Assembly (NCBI GenBank): GCA_022775045.1
Contig: JALFLB010000051.1
Coordinates: 51,812 to 115,811, forward strand
Length of the DNA: 64,000 bases
Direction: 5' to 3'
From: Agathobacter sp.
Lineage (GTDB): Bacteria > Bacillota > Clostridia > Lachnospirales > Lachnospiraceae
In this document: one piece after another, positions 41,977-51,347 of the stretch
Numbering within the stretch: the first letter of the stretch is position 1
Layout of the letters: each line of letters begins with the position of its first letter
Notes under the pieces: generated by a model
What the model was told of the DNA's origin: nothing
Database searches by the model: none
Seen by the model: only the letters and a program-made list of their open reading frames with translations
Program-made: the position numbers and the translations under genes

Positions 41977-43137
41977 CTACAAATATCTTGAGATGGAAGC
42001 TCCCATCTTTGCTGACATATCATCCACACAGCTTACTGCCTTCACTCCGCTCATCGGGTTTGCAGCCGGAGACTGCAAATCCTTGACGTTGCTATCAGCA
42101 TAGTCCTGAGCCATCTTTGAGATGATTCCGTCCTTACTATTCTCTACTACAGTATTGTTCTCTTTCGGAACATCCGGATTGTCAGTTTCGGAAGATTCAC
42201 GCTGTCTGAACATTCCGTCCTTCAGCGCGCTAAGCGCAAGTTCCGAAGCATTGACCGGATTGCTGTATTTTGCATCATTTACCGCATCTACTGCAATATT
42301 GGATGCGATCTGATCAATAGCTTCCATCCTTGCACGCTCCTCCTTTACGCCCTCCTCTCTTGCATTCTTCTTTTCGTTTTCGATAAGAGCCTGATACTCA
42401 CTCTTAGCATCCGGATTGGATGCAAGGAAATCACTTAACTTTCCCATACTGTCCTCCTTTTTCTTTTTTAAATTATTTACACCAACCTGCAAAGGCAATC
42501 CCTGCGCAACTGCTGCAAGCACAGCACGCTTCTGTTCAGACAAATTGGAAATCGGAAGCATTCCTGACACCGCAGATGCCACCATTCCATATTCATCAAT
42601 CTTGCCTTCATAGTTGGAGTTCTCACTGATCTTGTCAACAAATCCCATCTCAACAGCTTCTCTCGCTGACAGAGTCGTGTTCTTGTCCATCATCCTCTGA
42701 AGCTGTTCCTTTGGAAGTCCTGTTTTCTCCTGGTAAGCCAGGATAATATTGTCATTGGTCTGAAGAAGAGCATCCTTCGCCTGCTGCATCGCCCGGTAAT
42801 CGCCCTCAACACCGCCACTGCAATTATGAATAAAGATCTCGCCAATCGGAGAGATCTCACAATACATTGCACAGGCAATAAACGATGCACAGCTGCACGC
42901 CTGACCGATCACCTTACCTGTGATATTACCCTTATAACTTCTAATCGCCTCATAAATCTCAGCTGCCTGCGTGACATAACCACCAACAGAGTTGATGATT
43001 ACCTGAATATCATCCCCGTCTGCTTCCTGCAGAGCACCGATAAACTCTCCCGGTGTCGTACATGCCATTTCAAACCAATCGTAAATCCATTTTTCATCGT
43101 CTGATACAATTGGACCACGAACACTAATCTGCCTCAT
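41977..43137 (-). CDS. ClpP-like prohead protease with C-terminal scaffold
   Basis: 386 residues. The N-terminal ClpP/S49-like protease (about 1-200) has the nucleophile Ser in IGQACSCASFIACAMYCEIS and His in GEIFIHNCSGGVEGDYRAMQ. The C-terminal half is a charged coiled coil (EYQALIENEKKNAREEGVKE), the internal scaffold. As in lambda C/Nu3, the protease cuts the scaffold during maturation. Confidence 0.92.
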   Translation of the reverse strand: MRQISVRGPIVSDDEKWIYDWFEMACTTPGEFIGALQEADGDDIQVIINSVGGYVTQAAEIYEAIRSYKGNITGKVIGQACSCASFIACAMYCEISPIGEIFIHNCSGGVEGDYRAMQQAKDALLQTNDNIILAYQEKTGLPKEQLQRMMDKNTTLSAREAVEMGFVDKISENSNYEGKIDEYGMVASAVSGMLPISNLSEQKRAVLAAVAQGLPLQVGVNNLKKKKEDSMGKLSDFLASNPDAKSEYQALIENEKKNAREEGVKEERARMEAIDQIASNIAVDAVNDAKYSNPVNASELALSALKDGMFRQRESSETDNPDVPKENNTVVENSKDGIISKMAQDYADSNVKDLQSPAANPMSGVKAVSCVDDMSAKMGASISRYL

Positions 43138-44719
43138 TCATTCCCTCCATTCTCAATTCCAGCTTTTTCATTGTCTGACGCTCAGCTGCGAGCTGTTCCA
43201 GGTTCTCTTCATAATCAGTTCCGTTCAGCTCAATAGCTTCCTTCTCACCGTTGGAAAGTCCAGCCTTCATCTTCATGAGAGAAGCTTCCACCTCTTTCGT
43301 TGGATCCAGCTGTCCTGGAGACGGTCCCGGCCATTCCGCGCGGCTATACGCATCCCGGATATAGCGATTATCAAAATACCCTGGCAAATCAATAATTCCC
43401 TTTGCAACGGCCTCATTTAACCAGAGCCTGTAAATTGGATTGCAGAACGAATCAGCGAACCACGTTCTGTTCATGGAAAAGAAATTCCACGCCTCCAGCA
43501 ATGCACCTCTGGATGCACTGTAAGAAGCGCTGAACTTTTTCAAAAGCAACTCATTTGGAATATCAAGAGCTGCTCCAACAGTCATACATACACTCTGAAT
43601 AAACGCATCGAAATTACTGGATGGACGTTTGCCGTCCACCACTTCAATACTCTCACCCGGTCGTAACACATTAATGTTTCCATTACCGATATCAAGGTCG
43701 TTGCTCTTACCGTTATCAAATTCAAGCGGCTTTCCTCCGGATGTCTGAACGCTAAAAGACTCATCATCTACTCCCTCAAATGCTGGAGGCTCTCCATCTT
43801 CTGTCTTAATAAAAACAGAAAAAAGCCCATTGATCAGAGCTGCCATAATCTCTGCATCCTGATATCGACGGAGCTGCTTGATATCCTCAATTACCGGGGC
43901 AAGATATGGAATGCCGCGGTACTGATTCGGCCGGATTGCATTAAACACATGAAGCACATTCGGATTACCTGTCTTTTCTCCATATGCAGGAATTCTTGTC
44001 CATGATATGGATGCAAGAGATCTGTCGGAATAATCACTTGCGACATGATATGCAACCACACGATCTAAATCATCAATCTCAATCCCATTGTATATCCTGT
44101 TCCCGTTATCATTATTTATCCGATATATATCCACAAATTCAGCATTTGAATTCGGATTTGATATCAGGTCACCTTCCATGAGCTTAATGGTAAGCTCAAA
44201 GTCTGAATCCGGATTGTTTACATACATAGGAAATACGAAACACTCTCCAGACATAAGCCATGTCATAAGTGCAATCTGCTGCAGTTCAAAAAAAGTGTTC
44301 TGTCCTGTAATACAACAATTCTTTCTGGATGCCCAGGCGTTAAATTTGAATTTGATATCACTTTCTAATTCGGCAGCTCTTTCCCTTTCGATTCCGATAA
44401 ATTTGTAATCGATCTTCGGAACGACCTTTAACCCTGGTCCAATTACATGATCCCGATTCGTATGGATCGCACTCGTTGCAATTGGAGATGTATAATACGA
44501 TGAGCGTGATCGCCTGCGCATCAGATCCAGATTCATATCAATATCTGACTGAGGTGATGCGGATTCATTTCGCCAATTCTTCATTGATTTCTTTTTTCTT
44601 GATGCGGCTCCTTCTGAATAACCATAATTGCGTATTGCATCAAGGGAAATTCTCGCCGCCGCACGCCTTCCTGCTGCAACCGGATTAAAATATTCTACAA
44701 CCTTATCAACTACATTCAT
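43124..44719 (-). CDS. Portal protein, lambda gpB-like
   Basis: 531 residues from ATG at 44719 (MNVVDKVVEYF) after GAGG. Features include LDLMRRRSRSSYYTSPIATS, HVFNAIRPNQYRGIPYLAPV and FSASYSASRGALLEAWNFFS. It forms the dodecameric ring through which DNA enters. Overlaps the protease start, as in lambda. Confidence 0.94.
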   Translation of the reverse strand: MNVVDKVVEYFNPVAAGRRAAARISLDAIRNYGYSEGAASRKKKSMKNWRNESASPQSDIDMNLDLMRRRSRSSYYTSPIATSAIHTNRDHVIGPGLKVVPKIDYKFIGIERERAAELESDIKFKFNAWASRKNCCITGQNTFFELQQIALMTWLMSGECFVFPMYVNNPDSDFELTIKLMEGDLISNPNSNAEFVDIYRINNDNGNRIYNGIEIDDLDRVVAYHVASDYSDRSLASISWTRIPAYGEKTGNPNVLHVFNAIRPNQYRGIPYLAPVIEDIKQLRRYQDAEIMAALINGLFSVFIKTEDGEPPAFEGVDDESFSVQTSGGKPLEFDNGKSNDLDIGNGNINVLRPGESIEVVDGKRPSSNFDAFIQSVCMTVGAALDIPNELLLKKFSASYSASRGALLEAWNFFSMNRTWFADSFCNPIYRLWLNEAVAKGIIDLPGYFDNRYIRDAYSRAEWPGPSPGQLDPTKEVEASLMKMKAGLSNGEKEAIELNGTDYEENLEQLAAERQTMKKLELRMEGMNEAD

Positions 44720-44727
44720 GCTCCACC

Positions 44728-44958
44728 TCAATTATCAAGCGGGCACACGTGATATACCGGTCTTCTTGCCGTTCCACGTGTTTCCAGTGCGCTGACTTCT
44801 GCCTCAAGCTCCTTTATCGTTGCACGAATCTCGGACAGATTCGCCCTTGTAAGTGATCTCCCGGCAATAGAATAGGACTGCGCAAGTAAAACCTGTTTTT
44901 CAGCCTCCCGATATAATTGCAGACGTTCTTTTGCAATCTGAAGCTTTCCATTTGCCAC
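44728..44958 (-). CDS. gpW-like small head-joining protein
   Basis: 76 residues, two helices (KLQIAKERLQLYREAEKQVL, SEIRATIKELEAEVSALETR) with a TRANLSEI hinge. Size, fold pattern and place between terminase and portal match gpW/DUF6148-type proteins. Overlaps the terminase stop. Confidence 0.82.
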   Translation of the reverse strand: MANGKLQIAKERLQLYREAEKQVLLAQSYSIAGRSLTRANLSEIRATIKELEAEVSALETRGTARRPVYHVCPLDN

Positions 44959-46856
44959 TATATCTCAACTCCTCTCTTAATCTGTCCATATTGTCTGTTT
45001 TTTCTTCCTTCTGGTGTCTTCTGCATATAATTAATACCTTGTGATAACTTTTTTTCCAGGACATCAAAATTCGGATTAATTAACTCTTTTGCCGCGTGAT
45101 TATAATTAAATAAATCAAGCGGTTCGTTCCGCTGGACTCCTTGCTTTTTCTTCCATCTGGTTCTTATCCCTCCGTTCCTTTTAAATTCTTCCACTTTTAC
45201 TTCCGACAAAAGCCCTCTAAAATACATCCGGTCATATCCGGCATCCTTATCAAGCGGAAAGTGACAATAACATGGTCCCGGTTCAGTAACCTCAATCCAT
45301 GTCTGGATATCATCCTTTCCGGAGTCAACGCCAAGGATGTAGATGTGGGTAGTATCAACTACAGCTCCTCTGTCATTTTTGATCTCAACTTTTGTCTTTT
45401 TATAAATTAAAGGGATACCCGGTGTATCCGCGTATCCCTTAATTCCATAAAATTTCTTTCCAATTTTCTGCATATCCCTGATAAACTGATATACACGGTT
45501 CGTGTGATCTCCTCCTGTATCAACACAGGTTCCGGCAACATTAAGTCCACATCCATTTCTAAAATGGAATGTCTGGCTCATTATTTCGACAAGGGATTTC
45601 CATGCTGCATCCAGTCCTGGGTTTTCCCAAATAATTCCCTTCTGGATTCCCCAGCTTTCATTATCCTTGCCCCATCCGCGAATTTCATATTCAAGGCGGT
45701 CTCCCTGCACATCTGCTGATCCGGTCAACAGCAGCACTCCATCCGGAAGTTCTGCGTCATATTCTTCTCTTCTTGCAAGTAACACTTCCTCGTCAACAGA
45801 CCGTTTTCCTGATGCTTGATACTCAGTATCATCAAACGGAAGTCCGAGCTTCGTATTTATAAATACCTTTAACTTTGAAATGTCATGCTTTTCCTTAAAT
45901 GCTTTATTTGCTTTTTTAAATTGTTCAACCATCTTCTCCCATGACGTGAATGGAGATGCCAATGCATTCAGATGGAATGACCGGACACTGCTGCCCGGAT
46001 TCATTGCAACCCACTTATGTGGCTGTTCATATATCTCAGATCTGCTGAGATGCCATCCACAATGTATGCATTTCATTTTCATCGTTTTAAAGTCAAGCTG
46101 ATGGAAGTCATACGGCTGGTATTTTCCACATGCAGGACAGCGGTATTCCCACTCTTCCTGTGTTCCATCCATAAAGCTGTCATAAATCTTTGATGCCCCT
46201 GTTGTAGTTGGACTGGACACCATAAGAATCCGGTTATTCCAGAATGTTGTTGTACGAGTTACAGCAAGATCAACCGGATCTCCTTCCTCTCCTGCTGATG
46301 CAGGATAACGATCAACCTCATCCATTAGGACTACACGAACTGGACGACCAGCAAGATCAGCTGCGGCGTTCGCTCCGGCAAAAGCAATAAACCCTCCGGG
46401 GAAATCCTTGCTGAACACCGTGTTATCGCCATCACCGGACTTCTTGTCCGACACCTTACCATTCAAAGCCGGAGTATCTCTGATCATATAGGAAAATCTG
46501 TGCTTCGAGAAATCTTCGGCCATTGGCTTTTTATTTGGCTGCACAACAAGGATTGTTGATGGATCTTCCGCTATGTAATATCCAATGACATTTAAGATGA
46601 TCTCTGTCTTTCCAACCTGTGATGACGACATGACAACAGTTTTTGAAACATTCATATCACTCATGGAGTCCATGATTTCTTTCTGATACGGCAGCCTGTT
46701 CGTATTCCACTTTCCTGCTTCTGCAGATAATCCCTTTGACAGGACACGATACTGATCAGCCCATTCTGATATAGACAGTTGTGGAGGAGGTTCCATTGTC
46801 TTTGCCACCCTCTGGAAGATTCGGAATGTCTTAAATGGTACATCGCTGTTATTCAT
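44958..46856 (-). CDS. Terminase large subunit (GpA family)
   Basis: 632 residues. ATPase motifs: adenine-binding and P-loop-like VMSSSQVGKTEIILNVIG, Walker B VRVVLMDEVDRYPASAGEEG. A zinc-ribbon-like part (YRCPACGKYQPYDFHQ, MKCIHCGWHL) separates it from the nuclease (LLTGSADVQGDRLEYEIRG, NVAGTCVDTGGDHTNRVYQF). It packages DNA and cuts it at cos. Confidence 0.96.
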   Translation of the reverse strand: MNNSDVPFKTFRIFQRVAKTMEPPPQLSISEWADQYRVLSKGLSAEAGKWNTNRLPYQKEIMDSMSDMNVSKTVVMSSSQVGKTEIILNVIGYYIAEDPSTILVVQPNKKPMAEDFSKHRFSYMIRDTPALNGKVSDKKSGDGDNTVFSKDFPGGFIAFAGANAAADLAGRPVRVVLMDEVDRYPASAGEEGDPVDLAVTRTTTFWNNRILMVSSPTTTGASKIYDSFMDGTQEEWEYRCPACGKYQPYDFHQLDFKTMKMKCIHCGWHLSRSEIYEQPHKWVAMNPGSSVRSFHLNALASPFTSWEKMVEQFKKANKAFKEKHDISKLKVFINTKLGLPFDDTEYQASGKRSVDEEVLLARREEYDAELPDGVLLLTGSADVQGDRLEYEIRGWGKDNESWGIQKGIIWENPGLDAAWKSLVEIMSQTFHFRNGCGLNVAGTCVDTGGDHTNRVYQFIRDMQKIGKKFYGIKGYADTPGIPLIYKKTKVEIKNDRGAVVDTTHIYILGVDSGKDDIQTWIEVTEPGPCYCHFPLDKDAGYDRMYFRGLLSEVKVEEFKRNGGIRTRWKKKQGVQRNEPLDLFNYNHAAKELINPNFDVLEKKLSQGINYMQKTPEGRKNRQYGQIKRGVEI

Positions 46857-47449
46857 GATTTCACCTCCGTGTCAGATTCTGACACAGTGGAATCATCCTC
46901 AATGACATTTCCGTCCTCATCCAGAATAAGATCATCTCCGTAAAACATTTCCGGTGTATATTCCGATAATTCGTGCAGAGCATCATACAACTCCGCCTGA
47001 ATGATGGTCATAACCTCATTTGCATCACTGCACTGCGCCACTCTTTGTGCAACACGACTTGGCATAGACAAGAGCTTTGCTCTCATGGACGCAAGCATAT
47101 TTGTCATAACGCGTTCCACATCTTCTGATTTATGGAGCTTTCCCTCCATCTGCTTAAGACGCAACTCCGACATCTTAAGCTTCACAACCTCATGCTTTGC
47201 CTGCATATCACGCAGCTCCGGCTTATTATCCGTCGATTGTTCAACTGTCTTTGACTGTATCCGAAGCTGCATCACATAATTGTGAACGCAGTCCCTGAGC
47301 TTGTATCTTCCGGAAGACACCCTTGGCATCACGCCGCTGGATGCCAAATGTCTCACGGTCGTCTCTTTTATCCCCAGCATGTCCGCCAGGACTCCGGCAG
47401 AACATATCAGCATACTCACATCATTCTCTTTCTCCAGCTTCTCTGCCAC
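46853..47449 (-). CDS. Terminase small subunit, Nu1-like
   Basis: 198 residues from GTG at 47449 after GGGAGG. The N-terminal winged-helix (SAGVLADMLGIKETTVRHLA, SGVMPRVSSGRYKLRDCVHN) should bind cos DNA. A helical middle and acidic end (DSTVSESDTEVKS) follow; the last codons contain palindrome copy 3. Overlaps the large subunit by four bases. Confidence 0.9.
   Translation of the reverse strand: MAEKLEKENDVSMLICSAGVLADMLGIKETTVRHLASSGVMPRVSSGRYKLRDCVHNYVMQLRIQSKTVEQSTDNKPELRDMQAKHEVVKLKMSELRLKQMEGKLHKSEDVERVMTNMLASMRAKLLSMPSRVAQRVAQCSDANEVMTIIQAELYDALHELSEYTPEMFYGDDLILDEDGNVIEDDSTVSESDTEVKS
46869..46885. repeat. 17-bp palindrome copy 3 (3' end of terminase small gene)
   Basis: GTGTCAGATTCTGACAC, encoding Val-Ser-Glu-Ser-Asp-Thr on the minus strand. 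Identical in DNA to the intergenic copies. Confidence 0.78.
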
Positions 47450-47730
47450 TCCATCACCTCCCGTCTATGGCATCGGCACTAAAAATTTTTCCCGGAATGA
47501 AACTTCGCAGATTTCGGGCTCGCAGAACCACCCGGCTTCTCGTGGGGCTCCCAGTACCTTAAGGAACATGAGAGCCCGCATTCATCCCTATTTTTAGTTG
47601 TCATATCTTAAATTTTGTAAACCACGAAAGAACCGAACCTCTTCTAATTAATGCAGCCAAATAAATATCATTTCAGTTTACAATGATTGTATGAGTAAAC
47701 CTCAAAATAAAAATAAAATAATGCTGCCAT
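47450..47730. other. Non-coding gap beside terminase, candidate cos region
   Basis: 281 bases without a supportable gene. It contains CGGGCTC (47515-47521) and GAGCCCG (47572-47578), an inverted pair around a GC-rich core, in otherwise A/T-rich DNA. Nu1/GpA-type phages carry cos just upstream of the small subunit gene, so this is where it should be. The nick positions cannot be told. Confidence 0.35.
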
Positions 47731-48285
47731 TTAATTGTACGAAAAATGCTTCATTGCGGACATCATGTCATCCTGTGCTGCTCCAATATATGCCAGTGTT
47801 ACATATTCGCTTGAATGATTAAATATCTTCATCAGCATTCCAAGATTACCTGTCTGCTTATAGAAGTGGTAACCAAATGTCTTGCGCATGGAATGAGTTC
47901 CAAGGTTCTCAACTCCAAATTTTTCTCCGGCATCCCGCAAGATCTTATATGCCTGCTGCCTTGTGATAGGACTGTTATATACACCTGACATGGTCGACTT
48001 GATAAGATATTCATAATCTTTCATGTCTCGGACATATTCAGATAAGACTTTCTTCAGTTCTTTTCCAACTGGAAATTTCTTTTCCTTTCCCGTCTTTTGC
48101 TCATGAACTGTAATTGCATCAACACCTCGTACATCTCTTACACGCAGCTTAAGGATATCTCCAATTCTCAGCCCGGAATAAATTCCAATCATGTACATCA
48201 CATAATTGCGCATCGACTTTTCTTTCAGGTATTCTCCGATATCAAGAACAACTCCTTTGTCCCTGATTGGTTGCACAGCATTCAT
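47731..48285 (-). CDS. Short tyrosine-recombinase-like protein near terminase
   Basis: 184 residues, catalytic domain only. Seen: Arg in IYSGLRIGDILKLRV, Lys in HEQKTGKEKKFPVG, HSMRKTFGYHF, His in FNHSSEYVTLAYIG and the Tyr there. The usual arm and core-binding domains are mostly missing. Such short forms are often found beside terminase in Bacillota phages, and their role is unclear. It is unlikely to be the integrase because it is mid-prophage. Confidence 0.75.
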   Translation of the reverse strand: MNAVQPIRDKGVVLDIGEYLKEKSMRNYVMYMIGIYSGLRIGDILKLRVRDVRGVDAITVHEQKTGKEKKFPVGKELKKVLSEYVRDMKDYEYLIKSTMSGVYNSPITRQQAYKILRDAGEKFGVENLGTHSMRKTFGYHFYKQTGNLGMLMKIFNHSSEYVTLAYIGAAQDDMMSAMKHFSYN

Positions 48286-48303
48286 AATTCACCACCTTCC
48301 GCA

Positions 48304-48331
48304 TAAAAAAAGAGCAGGGGAAAACCTGCTC
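48304..48331 (-). terminator. Terminator before the recombinase-like gene
   Basis: Stem GAGCAGG / CCTGCTC with minus-strand T run (48304-48311). It ends the early leftward transcript after the late regulator, separating it from the late operon. Confidence 0.82.
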
Positions 48332-48371
48332 AAATTAAATACACTTTTCGATGTTAAAAAGTATATCACAC

Positions 48372-48462
48372 AAAATATGCCATGAAAAGGACAGAAAATA
48401 TGCTATAAAAAATGCATCAAAATTACCATGAAATATGCAAGAAAATTACCATCAAATCTGCA
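48372..48462. repeat. Repeat cluster next to the late regulator gene
   Basis: Two 21-bp direct repeats AAAATTACCATSAAATMTGCA (48419-48439 and 48442-48462, two mismatches) plus two related AAAATATGC segments (48372-48400). They lie just downstream of the regulator gene. Candidate binding sites for a late activator. Confidence 0.55.
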
Positions 48463-48912
48463 TTACATGATTGCATCGGATCCAAAAATATACACGGAAA
48501 TCCGCTCTACGCCTGCCTTCCTGTGTCTTGATACTGTACGAGGATCCATGTGCAATCTCTGTGCAATTTCCTCATTTGTCGGACGCCTTCCGTCATCAGT
48601 CACATAGAAGTATGCGGCCTCAATCACAGCCATGTATGGAACAACGTCCGCTTTGCTTATTGCCTTCTCTATTCTATCGATATCCGTCTTTGACCTCTGA
48701 AGCGAATCAAAACGCTCATGCAGCGCCTGGTCTTCATGAAATTCACTCGGAGTACTTGACCAGGAAGTAATGCTTTTACTCTTTCCCTTGAATATCATAT
48801 CCATGTAAGCACGTTCATCTGATACATGCTCTTTGAGTGCAGGATACGCACGAAGCAACTTCTCCGTCTTCTGGTAAACCGAATCCTTCCTCTTATTCGA
48901 TTTCTTGTCCAT
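48463..48912 (-). CDS. Late transcription regulator, ArpU/sigma-like
   Basis: 149 residues starting MDKKSNKRKDSVYQKTEKLL after GGAGG. The C-terminal helix-turn-helix is clear: RRPTNEEIAQRLHMDPRTVS, then RHRKAGVERISVYIFG. Proteins of this class switch on head and tail genes in Bacillota phages. It is the last gene before the terminator and packaging genes. Confidence 0.75.
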   Translation of the reverse strand: MDKKSNKRKDSVYQKTEKLLRAYPALKEHVSDERAYMDMIFKGKSKSITSWSSTPSEFHEDQALHERFDSLQRSKTDIDRIEKAISKADVVPYMAVIEAAYFYVTDDGRRPTNEEIAQRLHMDPRTVSRHRKAGVERISVYIFGSDAIM

Positions 48913-48928
48913 CTCATACGCCTCCAAT

Positions 48929-51031
48929 TTATTGCTTACTACTCAACTTATCTTCCAATTCATCTTTTGATATTTGGAATCTGTTAAACCCATGATCCAT
49001 CTGACTAAATCTAGGAATATAATAATACACAACATCATGACCTATATCAAAAATATTCTGATAAGATGCTGCAACAATCTGATTGTCATTATCCATTCGG
49101 CACCTATAAAAAACAGCTCCAATCTCAGGAACATCAATCCATCTCTCCCACTTATCATAATCATCCATAAATTGATAAATATCTTCATCCTCCGGATGCA
49201 TCCTAAGATATTTCATTTCAGCATCATTTCCAAAATATCCAATTGCGATTGCTCTATGCAGTAACTCAGCAACTGTATATATATCATACATTATCTCACG
49301 AACGTTGGTCAACTCACGATATACATATGTAATTTTATATTTTCCATTTCCCATATACTCAGCTTTTGTCCAACATGGATGCTTAACATAATCTGTTTTT
49401 TCAGGATTTTGCTCTGATTTAAGCTTATCTATACATTCCTTTATTTCATCAATACAGTATTTATAATCATGGTTATTTTTTAACAACAAGTAAACGATAT
49501 TGATGTTTACCGGTGACATCATGGATTTTATGGCCGACACTTCTTCTTCTTTCGAGACAGCAAATATATCAGCAGTCTTTTCATTCTCTTGCTTTATTTC
49601 CGGAATACCGGCACGCTCTTTAACGATAGTCATATCCTTTCTTCCGCATGCATATCCACAGCTTTTGGATACGGAACAGGTCATGCAGCATCCTGTACAT
49701 TTTTCGTACATATCAGGAAAATCTTTCTTTAGATTTTGGAACACATATTTAATCGTGCAATCGATCTTGTCAAAATAAATACACTTATCACTTTTATCAA
49801 CATGATCAGAGCATTCTGTATTCCGACAGTTAAAACATTTTCTGTCACAGGATCCTTTTTCCGGAATAATCTGTTCGAATGGATCTTTCTCATCATAATC
49901 ATCAATCCCCATCTGATTCAGGTCTTCCGTTTCTGCAAACTTTCCAACAATTTTTTCCCTGTACACCTCACAAAATGTATCAAATAATCCAGCATGGCTG
50001 AATTCAATTGTCTTTGCATTTCCATCCGCATATCTGGACATGATTATTCGCCTGTTTAAAAAGACATCCATAGATGTGTTTTTGCCGACAAATTGTCTTG
50101 ATTTTCTGTATCTCAATATCATACTGGCAATTTCTGAAGCATATTCTTCCCGTTCAAGGATATGGTCTTCCCCAGTTTTTTCAGAAGACAAAAAGACAAA
50201 ACTGATTTTTTCTATCGCATCTACATAATCCTTTAATTCTGTATTTATCAGAATATCATCAAGCATAAATGCGACATCCTTCTTTTCCTGATCACTCATT
50301 TGTCTGTATGATCGGATTACATTAACTTCATCCTTTACAATTCTGACATCTGAAAGAGTTGGAGATGATCCATCCTTTACAAATTCATTCTGCATATCTT
50401 CCGGAAGCCCCGCTAAATCATTTGCCGTCGATACATTAATCTTCTGGTTTTCAAACTGAACCATTGCATTATCAACCAAATTATTATTAATATTTTCATA
50501 TTGGGCAACTTTTGTCTGAGATATATGCAATGTATCAGCAATTTTCTCACGGAGCTTCCTACCCTTCAGTTCATCATCTCCAATTACTTCCGGTAATACT
50601 TCTTTCAGGTGCATTGTTGCAGTCATCTTCTCATGCTCTGTCAATGGCTCAGATGAAAGATTCGTAATCAGCAAATTAAAATATGACATTGCATCTGATT
50701 CCTCCGTCACCTCACAAGGCAACTCTGCAAATTCACTATGCCCATTTCCAACATTTTTTTTGGACGCATAATACCTTCTGTGTCCGGAAAGAATCATATA
50801 TTTCCCATCATCCATTTTCCGGACAACTAAATTCTGCAGCACCTTCTTGCTGATTAGGAGTTCCTCTGCCAAAACATCAATATTTCTTGTTTCCCTCTCA
50901 CCAAATGATCGCTTATTGTCACTATTCGGAACAAGCTGCTCGATTGGAATCATTACAGTTGTCCCTCTTTTTAATGCAGACTTCTTTACTCTATTCTCTT
51001 TCCCGTTAATAATATCATTCAGACTTCCCAT
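48929..51031 (-). CDS. Large ParB-family partition protein with Cys-rich insert
   Basis: 700 residues, over twice the usual length. The N-terminal ParB domain (VMIPIEQLVPNSDNKRSFGE, KYMILSGHRRYYASKKN, LITNLSSEPLTEHEKMTATM) is followed by a helix-turn-helix (REKIADTLHISQTKVAQYEN). At about residues 390-464 is a cluster of about 15 cysteines (CDRKCFNCRNTECSDH, CTGCCMTCSVSKSCGYACGR) that could hold zinc or iron-sulfur. The rest is unrecognised. ParA is encoded two genes upstream, so it is probably the centromere-binding protein. Confidence 0.85.
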   Translation of the reverse strand: MGSLNDIINGKENRVKKSALKRGTTVMIPIEQLVPNSDNKRSFGERETRNIDVLAEELLISKKVLQNLVVRKMDDGKYMILSGHRRYYASKKNVGNGHSEFAELPCEVTEESDAMSYFNLLITNLSSEPLTEHEKMTATMHLKEVLPEVIGDDELKGRKLREKIADTLHISQTKVAQYENINNNLVDNAMVQFENQKINVSTANDLAGLPEDMQNEFVKDGSSPTLSDVRIVKDEVNVIRSYRQMSDQEKKDVAFMLDDILINTELKDYVDAIEKISFVFLSSEKTGEDHILEREEYASEIASMILRYRKSRQFVGKNTSMDVFLNRRIIMSRYADGNAKTIEFSHAGLFDTFCEVYREKIVGKFAETEDLNQMGIDDYDEKDPFEQIIPEKGSCDRKCFNCRNTECSDHVDKSDKCIYFDKIDCTIKYVFQNLKKDFPDMYEKCTGCCMTCSVSKSCGYACGRKDMTIVKERAGIPEIKQENEKTADIFAVSKEEEVSAIKSMMSPVNINIVYLLLKNNHDYKYCIDEIKECIDKLKSEQNPEKTDYVKHPCWTKAEYMGNGKYKITYVYRELTNVREIMYDIYTVAELLHRAIAIGYFGNDAEMKYLRMHPEDEDIYQFMDDYDKWERWIDVPEIGAVFYRCRMDNDNQIVAASYQNIFDIGHDVVYYYIPRFSQMDHGFNRFQISKDELEDKLSSKQ

Positions 51032-51347
51032 CTTTCAATCCTCCGTATCGCTCAACAATTGTCAGCAAGTCATTGTATGTAAAGCACTCACGTATTCCAT
51101 TTTGTTTCTCGCAGATTATCATTCTTTTATTTTTGTCAACAACCGTATATTTAACCTCAATCATTCGTTTCGTCATACGCTTTTGAAAAGGATCCTTATA
51201 ATCACTGATTACGGTAGGTATCCAAAGCACCTTACCTATCGGTATTTTTTTCAGACTGGCCAGAATTTTTTCAGATTCGCAAATATCATTCAGAATATTT
51301 TTAGCCTGGATTGAATAAACTTTATTGCTGTATTCTGTCTTCACCAT
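51015..51347 (-). CDS. Unknown protein between parA and parB
   Basis: 110 residues, basic (KIPIGKVLWIPTVISDYKDP, QKRMTKRMIEVKYTVVDKNK). Overlaps both neighbours, so translation is coupled through the partition operon. Not recognised; perhaps a partition accessory protein. Confidence 0.65.
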   Translation of the reverse strand: MVKTEYSNKVYSIQAKNILNDICESEKILASLKKIPIGKVLWIPTVISDYKDPFQKRMTKRMIEVKYTVVDKNKRMIICEKQNGIRECFTYNDLLTIVERYGGLKDGKSE

